The position numbers were made by a program, and so were the translations under genes. Positions 1-6,600 of a stretch of 17,517 nt of DNA are shown here, piece after piece. Source of the stretch: JBBSEZ01 sp038239195. Its GTDB lineage: Bacteria > Planctomycetota > Planctomycetia > Gemmatales > Gemmataceae. Position 1 is the first letter of the stretch. Every line of letters begins with the position of its first letter. Under the pieces are notes generated by a model, which saw nothing but the letters and a program-made list of their open reading frames with translations, ran no database searches and was not told where the DNA came from. The DNA is taken from NCBI GenBank assembly GCA_038239195.1, contig JBBSEZ010000192.1, positions 1-17,517 on the forward strand, written 5' to 3'.

Positions 1-11
1 ACCTCCTTTCT
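1..11 (+). rRNA. rrs: 16S ribosomal RNA, 3' end only (partial)
   Basis: The window opens with ACCTCCTTTCT followed by AAGGAT. This is the conserved 3' terminus of bacterial 16S rRNA, which carries the anti-Shine-Dalgarno CCTCC. Nearly all of the gene lies to the left of the window. The exact mature end is uncertain by a few bases. The ribosome-binding sites in this window (AAGGAGG, GGGAGG) match this anti-SD. No tRNA-Ile, tRNA-Ala or 23S rRNA follows, and a terminator comes within about 100 bases, so this appears to be a stand-alone 16S gene. Confidence 0.85.
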
Positions 12-24
12 AAGGATGATTCTT

Positions 25-43
25 CGGCGTCCTCACGACGCCG
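25..43 (+). other. Hairpin in the 16S rRNA trailer
   Basis: CGGCGTC (25-31) pairs perfectly with GACGCCG (37-43) around a 5-base loop, just past the mature 16S end. It probably belongs to the precursor trailer and may take part in 3' processing. That role is inferred from position only. Confidence 0.5.
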
Positions 44-103
44 GAAACCAAACTCATGTTCACTCCCTCGCTATCGGCACGCCCACTGAATTGACTTAGA
101 TAA

Positions 104-137
104 CCCCGTCAGCTCGCAAGAGCTGGCGGGGTTTTTT
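104..137 (+). terminator. Rho-independent terminator after 16S rRNA
   Basis: A 12-bp stem (104-115 with 120-131, one G-T pair) closes a GCAA tetraloop, which fits the GNRA class. It is followed at once by six T (132-137). It lies about 90 bases after the 16S end, in the right orientation to stop rRNA transcription. Confidence 0.93.
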
Positions 138-157
138 CGTATCGTGAAGGGGAAGGT

Positions 158-220
158 GCGCGAAACGGCAAGCAAGAAGGGGGCGCGGAGCGCTCGCCGG
201 TCTTTCTTGCCGTTTCGCGC
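158..220. repeat. Perfect 15-bp inverted repeat between 16S and the next gene
   Basis: GCGCGAAACGGCAAG (158-172) is exactly repeated in reverse complement at 206-220, with a 33-base spacer. A competing smaller hairpin (217-221 with 230-234) overlaps the right arm. There is no T run, so this is not a classic terminator. It lies in the leader of the gene starting at 260. Its function is unknown. Confidence 0.6.
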
Positions 221-259
221 GGAGCACTTCGCGCCGTGAACGAAGGAGGGCCGAGTGAC

Positions 260-1144
260 GTGGGAGCGATAAGCAAGAAACTTGCAGCCCGGCTCCGCCG
301 CAAGCGCGGGCTTCTCGAGGGCCTGTGCGCACAAATCACACCCAGGTGGGGCAAGAGGGCCGAAGTCCCGACCATCGACCAACTCGTTGCCGACGGTCGC
401 CAACCCCTGCACGCCGCCTACGGGCGGTGCCAGAACCTGGCGTCGGTGTTTGCCGAGACCGTGTCGGGCCTGCCGGAACTGGCCCCGTATTACGACCTCG
501 TCTCTGCTGCCGAGGACGAGTACGTGCCGGGAGGGCCGCCCATGAGCCCGCTGACGCGCAGCTACTTCACGCACTGGGCGTTCTTCGACTGCCGGTTTGG
601 CCCGGACGGGGAGACGATCGGCACTTGCCTGCTGGACGTGGCCGACCTCCTGGACCTCGACCCGATCACACGGGCGGCGCTGCGGTGCCTCCAGGACAGC
701 CGGATGGGGATTTACGAGCATTCCGGGCACGCCGAGCGTGCCAGTCGGCTGCGCGAACTGATGACGGACGACGAATTTGTCTGCGACGTCCCCGCTGGCT
801 ACCGAGGCCAGGAAGGGGAGCTCTGGTTCGTGCGCCTCGCTCCCCCTCTCCAGGGGCTGGGCGACCGACACGTTGCCCTCACCACGCCCTACGTCCTCAC
901 CGCGCCCCCGAAGGCCGACTGGGTCGCTTATCTGAAGGGGGGCTTGCCGAGAGCAGCAGGACGGGACGTTCGGGCCGCACTTTCCGACCTGCTGAAGTAC
1001 GGCCGGTCGGCGAACGAGTGGAACGAGCACGTTCTGTTGGCTTACAAGGGCGGCCAGTTCGACGCGATCTTTCTCGCCGGCTTGCCGGATGGTCGAGGGC
1101 GTCCGTTTCCCGATAGCGCTCGAGGTTGGCGGAAGAAGCGTTGA
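260..1144 (+). CDS. Hypothetical protein, 294 aa
   Basis: I do not recognise a family. The chosen start is GTG 260, because AAGGAGGG (243-250) lies 9 bases upstream. The frame is also open from a GTG at 236, which has no such site and would add eight residues. The N-terminus is strongly basic (KKLAARLRRKRG), then the protein becomes mixed and acidic with no signal peptide or membrane segment, so a cytoplasmic location is likely. Conserved-looking stretches include YFTHWAFFDCRFG, TCLLDVADLLDLD and a C-terminal LLAYKGGQFDAIFLAGLPDG. Codon use fits the window (G/C at third positions), which supports a real gene. It follows the 16S terminator and converges on ykgJ, with 21 bases between the stop codons. 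It could be a lineage-specific planctomycete protein; no function is proposed. Confidence 0.75.
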   Translation: MGAISKKLAARLRRKRGLLEGLCAQITPRWGKRAEVPTIDQLVADGRQPLHAAYGRCQNLASVFAETVSGLPELAPYYDLVSAAEDEYVPGGPPMSPLTRSYFTHWAFFDCRFGPDGETIGTCLLDVADLLDLDPITRAALRCLQDSRMGIYEHSGHAERASRLRELMTDDEFVCDVPAGYRGQEGELWFVRLAPPLQGLGDRHVALTTPYVLTAPPKADWVAYLKGGLPRAAGRDVRAALSDLLKYGRSANEWNEHVLLAYKGGQFDAIFLAGLPDGRGRPFPDSARGWRKKR

Positions 1145-1165
1145 GTTCGCGACGGTCAGGCTCGG

Positions 1166-1678
1166 CTACCCGCGCCGCCGTTCGCGCATCCGTTCCACCA
1201 CGTAGAAAACGGCGGGGCACGCCTTGGCGTTCGCCGAGTGTTGGTAGGACCTCGACGCGAAGTGCTCCGAGTCGGTGTGTGGGAAGCGGCGGCAAACGTC
1301 CGGCCGCGCGTCGTAGATGGTGCAGCGGTCATCCTCGCCCAGGAACGGGCACGGCAGCTCCTTCATGTCGTAGCCGCCCTCCTCGCGGTTGGGGAGCAGG
1401 TACGTTTCGATGAAGGCCTCTCGGGTCATGCCCAGGTGGCCGGCGATCCGATCGACGTCCGCGTCGGAGAGCGCGGGAGGCATCGTCTTGCAGCAGTTCG
1501 CGCAGCGCGTGCAGTCGATCCGAGCGAAGGCGTCGTCGTGCAGTTCGCGCGTGAGGGCGTCGATGCGGGCGGGGGACGAAACCATCTTGAGGCTTCGCAG
1601 GAACTGGAAGTTCTTGTCGTCGTTCTTCTGGGCGTTCTGCCGCCAGTCTTCCAGGTTGGCGTCGTGGTCGTCGTGCAT
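1166..1678 (-). CDS. YkgJ-family cysteine cluster protein, 170 aa
   Basis: This is a member of the YkgJ/CxxCxxCC family (Pfam PF03692), thought to bind zinc or an Fe-S cluster through its cysteines; the biochemical role of most members is unknown. The signature CTRCANCC is at residues 56-63 (C56, C59, C62, C63). It is followed by C110 in ELPCPFL, C119 in DDRCTIYDARPDVC, C129, and C154 near the C-terminus, the usual spacing of the family. The N-terminal 50 residues are acidic and helical. The ATG at 1678 is chosen because AAGGAGG lies 6 bases upstream; the frame stays open further, but that extension runs through the tRNA gene. The start is only 22 bases after the 3' end of tRNA-Sec, so both are probably made from one transcript. 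The stop is TAG, so there is no sign that selenocysteine is used here. Confidence 0.9.
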   Translation of the reverse strand: MHDDHDANLEDWRQNAQKNDDKNFQFLRSLKMVSSPARIDALTRELHDDAFARIDCTRCANCCKTMPPALSDADVDRIAGHLGMTREAFIETYLLPNREEGGYDMKELPCPFLGEDDRCTIYDARPDVCRRFPHTDSEHFASRSYQHSANAKACPAVFYVVERMRERRRG

Positions 1679-1700
1679 GGCAACCTCCTTCGAGGAGGAA

Positions 1701-1795
1701 CGGGAGTGTATGGGAATCGAACCCACAGCGAGCTTTGTTCAAACCCGCCAGCGGTTTTGAAGACCGAGGCCCCCACCAGAGGTGCAAACACTCCC
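1701..1795 (-). tRNA. selC: tRNA-Sec (selenocysteine), anticodon TCA
   Basis: This gene makes the selenocysteine tRNA that decodes UGA with SelB. Read on the minus strand, the acceptor arm is 8 bp (GGGAGTGT at 1795-1788 with ACACTCCC at 1709-1702), longer than in ordinary tRNAs. The D arm carries the TCTGGTGGGGGCC-type sequence of selC. The anticodon loop is CTTCAAA with TCA in the middle, inside the familiar GGTCTTCAAAACC core. A long variable arm has a GCGGG/CTCGC stem. The T arm is GTGGG-TTCGATT-CCCAT, so acceptor plus T stem make 13 bp as in Sec tRNAs. The discriminator base is G and CCA is not encoded. At 95 nt it is in the normal selC size range. There are mismatches in the D stem and at the base of the anticodon stem. 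It implies the organism can make selenoproteins. Confidence 0.93.
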
Positions 1796-1823
1796 CCGAA
1801 GCGCACGCGGGCGCCTCCACCTC

Positions 1824-1829
1824 ACTATA
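1824..1829 (-). promoter_or_regulatory. Candidate -10 box for selC-ykgJ
   Basis: On the minus strand the sequence reads TATAGT, about 28 bases before the tRNA 5' end. That would give a short leader removed by RNase P. No good -35 is seen; TTGCTC at 1848-1843 is only 13 bases away. This is a weak call. Confidence 0.35.
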
Positions 1830-1858
1830 GCCCGCGCCGCCCGAGCAATCCAGAGCAG

Positions 1859-1926
1859 CGAACCGGCGGTCGGTTCGCCGCCCCTGCCACCTCGAACCGG
1901 CGGTCGGTTCGCCGCCCCTGCCACCT
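1859..1926. repeat. Two perfect tandem copies of a 34-bp unit
   Basis: Positions 1859-1892 and 1893-1926 are identical. Each unit starts with a 7-bp hairpin, CGAACCG and CGGTTCG around a 5-base loop, followed by a C-rich tail. The pair sits between the outward-facing selC and methyltransferase promoters, where it could be a protein-binding site, a small repeat element or simple slippage. Function is unknown. Confidence 0.85.
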
Positions 1927-1944
1927 CGCCCCCCAAACCCCCGC

Positions 1945-1974
1945 TTGCTCCCCGCCCCCCCTCTCGGTCATAAT
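1945..1974 (+). promoter_or_regulatory. Candidate promoter, possibly leaderless methyltransferase mRNA
   Basis: TTGCTC (1945-1950), an 18-base spacer and CATAAT (1969-1974) precede the ATG at 1981. Transcription would start about 6-8 bases after the -10, which is at or next to the ATG. No Shine-Dalgarno is present, in keeping with leaderless translation. Confidence 0.4.
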
Positions 1975-1980
1975 GCCCCC

Positions 1981-2745
1981 ATGAGCGCGACGGACCGCCT
2001 TGTCGAAGAGCTGGCCTTTCACGACCGCCAGGCCCGCGAGCGCGCCGTCTGCCTTTCCTCCGACGGCTCCCTCCGCTTCCGCGACGACGATTACCTCTCC
2101 CACGAAACCTGGATGCGCCCCGCCTTTGCCCGCCTCGGCGACGTCGCCGGGTTGCGCGCCCTCGACTTCGGCTGCGGACACGGCATGGCGGCGGTGGTGC
2201 TGGCCCGGCGCGGCGCGGCCGTCACCGCGTTCGACCTCTCGCCCGGCTACCTCCATGAGGCCCGACGGCGCGCCCTCGCCAACGGCGCGCAAATCGAGCT
2301 CGTCCAGGCCGACGGCGAGCGCCTGCCCTTCGCCGCCGGCAGCTTCGATCGCGTCTGGGGCAATGCGGTGCTGCACCATCTCGATCTTCCCGTGGCTGCC
2401 CGCGAGCTGCATCGCGTACTGCGCCCCGGCGGGCTTGCCGTCTTCTGCGAGCCGTGGGGCGAGAACGTCCTGCTCGACTGGGCCCGGCGGCGGCTGCCCT
2501 ACCCGGGCAAACATCGCACGCCCGACGAGAGGCCGTTGCGGCGCCATCATCTTCCCCAACTGCAAGCCGTCTTCCAGCGCGTCGAGGTGGAGGGGCACCA
2601 GTTGTTTGGCATGGCCCGGCGCGTGCTCGGGCCAGGGCGCGTGACCGGCGCGCTCGACCGCTGCGACGCCGCCCTCCTCCGCACCCTGCCGGGGCTGGCG
2701 CGATTTTGTCGCTACGTGGTTCTCACTCTGCACCGCTCCGCATAG
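1981..2745 (+). CDS. Class I SAM-dependent methyltransferase, 254 aa
   Basis: It transfers a methyl group from S-adenosylmethionine; the acceptor cannot be read from the sequence. Motif I is LDFGCGHG (residues 61-68). Acidic D85 at the end of strand 2 (VTAFDLS) should bind the ribose hydroxyls, and QADGERLPFA (109-118) matches the adenine-binding loop. GNAVLHHL (127-134) and LRPGGLAVF (147-155) complete a Methyltransf_11-type core. Residues past about 160 (with YPGKHRTPDE) form a variable cap that probably sets the substrate. ATG 1981 is chosen because a -10 box lies just ahead of it; an in-frame TTG at 1945 falls within the proposed promoter. The protein is soluble with no signal peptide. 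The gene ends 47 bases before the helix-hairpin-helix gene. Ubiquinone/menaquinone-type, small-molecule or sugar methylation are all possible. Confidence 0.88.
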   Translation: MSATDRLVEELAFHDRQARERAVCLSSDGSLRFRDDDYLSHETWMRPAFARLGDVAGLRALDFGCGHGMAAVVLARRGAAVTAFDLSPGYLHEARRRALANGAQIELVQADGERLPFAAGSFDRVWGNAVLHHLDLPVAARELHRVLRPGGLAVFCEPWGENVLLDWARRRLPYPGKHRTPDERPLRRHHLPQLQAVFQRVEVEGHQLFGMARRVLGPGRVTGALDRCDAALLRTLPGLARFCRYVVLTLHRSA

Positions 2746-2748
2746 AAT
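2720..2748 (+). promoter_or_regulatory. Candidate promoter for comEA-like gene and uvrB
   Basis: TTCTCA (2720-2725), a 17-base spacer and TAGAAT (2743-2748) lie over the methyltransferase stop codon. Transcription would start near 2755, about 38 bases ahead of ATG 2793. The -10 matches 5 of 6 and the -35 matches 4 of 6 of the sigma-70 consensus. Confidence 0.4.
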
Positions 2749-2792
2749 GCCTCCCGGCTCTTGATTCACCTGCTCCAAGACGGGGACAGATC

Positions 2793-3581
2793 ATGAGCGG
2801 GCGCTCCGTCATGCTCGGGGCCCCCGTGGCGTCGCCGCCGCCGGTGCCACCCTGGCCCGGCCCGACGTGGGGGCCTTCGCCCGACGATACGCCAACCTGG
2901 TCTCGACCGGCTCAGTGGTCGGCGGGGCTGCTCGTTGCCCTGGCGCTCGGCCTTCTCGGCTATCACGTCGCCGTGGGCCACCGCGCCGCCAGCCGCCCCA
3001 CCTCTCTCGAACCGCGCGCCCTGAGCAAGGCCAGCCTCGACCTCAACCGCGCCGAACACGCCGACTTGCTTCAGCTCCCCGGCGTCGGCGATGGCTTGGC
3101 GCGCCGCATCCTCGAACAGCGCGACCGGCAAGGCGGCTTCCAGCGCGTCGAGGACCTGCGCTCCGTGCGCGGCGTCGGCCCTGCCATTCTCGAACAGTTG
3201 CGAGCATTTGTTCACGTCGTCGCGTATGATGAAGAGGAAGAGGCTTCGCCGACGGCCTCGCCGGGCCCCAAGGCCACTTCAGCCGCCGTTGCCCCGCCCC
3301 CGCCCACGCCCCCGCCCACGCCCCCGCCTGGCCCGGCGGCGAAGCGCAAAGGCAAGAAGGTGCCGCCCGTGGTCCCGCTCGACGTCAACCGGGCCAGCGC
3401 GGCCGACTTCGAGCGGCATCTGGAAGGCATCGGGCCGGCGCTGTCCCGGCGCATCGTCGAGTCGAGGGCACAGCGGCCGTTCGGCTCCGTCGAGGAGCTC
3501 TGCCGCGTCAAGGGCATCAAGGCCAAGACGCTCGAGCGCATCCGGCCGCACGTCGCCGTCCGCCAGCCTCCGTCGCGTTGA
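2793..3581 (+). CDS. Membrane-anchored double helix-hairpin-helix protein (ComEA-like), 262 aa
   Basis: It is probably a DNA-binding protein on the outer face of the inner membrane, like ComEA, which receives DNA during natural transformation. After a Pro-rich cytosolic N-terminus there is one membrane helix (about 43-62, WSAGLLVALALGLLGYHVAV). Two ComEA-type HhH units follow. The first spans 82-143, with LDLNRAEHADLLQLPGVG and VRGVGPAILEQL. The second spans 196-256, with LDVNRASAADF, EGIGPALSRRIV and VKGIKAKTLERI. A Pro-Thr linker (168-180, coded by 12-bp tandem repeats near 3298-3330) and a basic patch KRKGKK join them. Typical ComEA has one such unit, so the duplication with a long linker is unusual. 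ATG 2793 has only a weak upstream site; ATG 2811 is an alternative. uvrB starts 33 bases later, so the two may be cotranscribed. Confidence 0.85.
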   Translation: MSGRSVMLGAPVASPPPVPPWPGPTWGPSPDDTPTWSRPAQWSAGLLVALALGLLGYHVAVGHRAASRPTSLEPRALSKASLDLNRAEHADLLQLPGVGDGLARRILEQRDRQGGFQRVEDLRSVRGVGPAILEQLRAFVHVVAYDEEEEASPTASPGPKATSAAVAPPPPTPPPTPPPGPAAKRKGKKVPPVVPLDVNRASAADFERHLEGIGPALSRRIVESRAQRPFGSVEELCRVKGIKAKTLERIRPHVAVRQPPSR

Positions 3582-3613
3582 GCGCCTCCGTTCCCGCAGC
3601 ACAGGAGCCGTTG

Positions 3614-6600
3614 ATGGCAGCGAAGTTCGAGCTGGTCAGCAAGTTCCAGCCCGCCGGCGATCAGCCCCAGGCCATCGCCAAGCTCGTCCAGGGCTTCCGC
3701 GAAGGCAAGCAGGGGCAGGTCCTTCTCGGAGCAACGGGCACTGGGAAAAGCCTCGCGTGGGAAGAGCCCGTGCTCGTTCGTTCCTTGTGCCCCGATGGCA
3801 CCTCGGAAATGCGCGTGGCGCCGATCGGGGCGATCATCGATGCCGCCTTTGCCTCGCCATCACCGCCCGACAGGGGCGCCGGGGAGACGGAGATCGCGGT
3901 CCCGCCTCACCGGATCGAAGTTCTTTCGTTCAACCCCACGACCTGCGCCAGCGAGTGGCGCCCCGTCACGGCCTTCACTCGCCACACCGCGCCGAAACAG
4001 ATGTTCCGCGTCCGGACGGAGTGCGGGCGCGAAGTCGTGGTGACCGGGGACCATAACTTCATGAGCCTCCGGGCTGGCGCGCTGGTTCTGAGCCGAACGG
4101 CCGACCTCACCGCAGACGACTACTTGCCTTTGCCCCCGGGCTTCGCCCTTCCCGAGCGCGGCCCGGAGACCATCGATCTGCTGGACTTGTTCGGAGACGC
4201 CGACCGGCTCGAAGTCTTCTCGCCGAGCGCGTTCTCCTGGATCGTCGAGCAAGTGGGGTGGAACCGAGTACGCGCCGCCATGCTGCCGCACTACTCTCAA
4301 CCTCACAACAAGCGCTTGGCGATCCTCCACCGCAACGCCTGGCAGGGCATTCCCATTCCGGTCTTTCGCAACTTGCTCGCGGTGCTGAACCTGGAAGTTC
4401 CCGCCGACGTTCCGGTGAGCATTCGCGGCCATGCCACTCCCAAGGGCGGGTGTGTTCTCCCTCGCCACTTGCCTGTCACCCAAGAACTCTTGACCGTCCT
4501 GGGGCTGATGCTGGCGGAAGGCCATTGCGCGGAGGATCGCTACGCTGTCTTCGCTTCGCACGAAGCCCCGGTGCGCGCCGAGTTTTTCCGCTGTGCTACC
4601 GCTCTCCGTCTGCCGGTCCTCACGCGGCCAAGCAGCGACGTTCAAATCTCCTCCCTCCTGTGGAACACCCTGTTTCGGCGGTTGGTGGGGGCCAAAAGCC
4701 GCGAGAAGCACCTCCCACCCTTCTGGCCTTCGCTCGACCGTTCGCAACTCGGGACGCTCTTGCGCGCATACGTGGAAGGAGACGGGGGCATCGAAAAGCC
4801 GATGGTAACCGCGACCACGGCCAGCCCGCAACTGGCCTCGGAGCTCGGTTACGCACTCTTCGCTTTCGGCATCTGGGGGCGATTGCACAAGGTGTGGAAA
4901 CGGGCCACCAACTCCGATCACGCGGGCGATTGGTATCACACCATCACAATCTCCGGCCAGGGCGACCTGAGCCGGTTCGCCGAAGGCATCGGCTTCCTGA
5001 CGGAGAGGAAGAACCGCTCGCTAGCGAGCCTCCGTGGAAGGCCTGAGAACACCAACGTCGATGTGGTCCCGCTGGACGGCCCCGCGTTTCGCACGCTTCG
5101 GCAGGCGTTGAGCCAGACTCAGCAACTCCTGGCGCATTCGATCGGCATGAGCCGCTCGCACGTCCGCTTGCTGGAGCACGGCGCGCGGCGGCCGAGCCGG
5201 TCTTGTCTGGCCCGCTGCGTTCGTTCGTGGGAGGTGCAGCAGGCCCCCTCCCCTGAGGCCGTTGCCGTCCTCGACCGCGCTCGCCATCTGCTCAACGCCC
5301 GGTGGGCTCGCGTGGAAGCGGTCGAGCCCGTGGAGCATTCACACCCCAAAGTCTACGATTTCACCGTCGCGGACAATGAAACCTTTCTCGCCGGCCACGG
5401 GGGGCTGTTCGTTCACAACACCTTCACGGCATCTTGCGTCATCGAGCAAATCCAGAAACCGACCCTCGTCCTCGCCCACAACAAGACCCTCGCGGCGCAG
5501 CTCTACAAGGAGTTTCGCGCCTTCTTCCCCCGCAACGCCGTTCACTACTTCGTCAGCTACTACGACTACTATCAGCCCGAGGCCTACATCCCGCAGCGCG
5601 ACATCTACATCGAGAAGGACGCCCTCGTCAACGAGAACATCGACCGCCTGCGCCTCGCGGCGACCTCGGCGCTCGTCAGCCGCGAGGACGTACTCATCGT
5701 CGCCAGCGTGTCGTGCATCTACGGGCTCGGCTCGCCCAGCGATTACAAACGCATGATGGTGCGCCTCGTCAAGGGCGAGACCGTGCAGCGCGACGACCTG
5801 CTCCTGCGCCTCGTGGACATCCTCTACGAGCGCAACGACGTCGCCTTCACGCGCGGCAAGTTCCGCGTTCGCGGCGACGTCATCGAGGTCTGGCCCGCCT
5901 CGGAAGAGTTTGGCCTGCGCATCGAACTATTCGGCGACGAGGTCGATGCCCTCGCCATCATCAACCCGACCAGCGGGGAGACGCTGCGAGCTCTCGACGA
6001 GCTCTACGTCTACCCCGCCAAGCACTTCGTCACCCCTGAGGAGCGCATCAAGCAGGCAGTCGCCGGCATCCAGCAGGAGCTCGAAGACCGGCTCAAGGTC
6101 CTCAACAACGAGGGCAAGCTGCTCGAGGCGCAGCGCCTGGCGGCACGCACCCGCTACGACGTGGAGATGCTCCAGAGCGTCGGCCATTGTCCGGGCGTCG
6201 AGAACTACGCGCGCTGGTTCAGCGGCCGCAACCCCGGCGAGCCGCCCTATACCCTGCTCGACTTCTTCCCCGACGACTTCCTCATGATCGTCGATGAGTC
6301 GCACGCCACCCTGCCGCAGGTGCGCGGCATGTTCGCCGGCGACCATGCCCGCAAGCTCACGCTCGTCGAGCACGGCTTTCGGCTGCCAAGCGCCATGGAC
6401 AACCGGCCGCTGCGCTTCGACGAGTGGGAGAAGCGCGTCAAGCAGGGGCTGTTCATGTCGGCCACGCCGGGGCCCTACGAGTTGGAGAAGACGGGCGGCG
6501 AGGTGGTCGAGCAGGTGATTCGGCCGACGGGGCTGGTCGATCCGCTGATCCACGTCAAGCCGGCCCGGGGACAGGTGCCCGACCTCGTCGCCGAGATCGA

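Noticed and set aside
71..1030. Long open frame on the minus strand opposite the gene at 260
   Set aside because: High-GC antisense shadow. The plus-strand frame has a strong Shine-Dalgarno; this one does not, and it runs through the 16S terminator and inverted repeat.
1166..1678. YkgJ as a selenoprotein, because selC is adjacent
   Set aside because: The gene ends in TAG, all expected cysteines are coded as Cys, and there is no in-frame TGA within the domain.
2454..2792. Upstream extension of the HhH gene into the methyltransferase gene
   Set aside because: The extra residues are Arg/Pro/Ala-rich out-of-frame reading of the methyltransferase. A promoter and ATG lie at 2720-2795.
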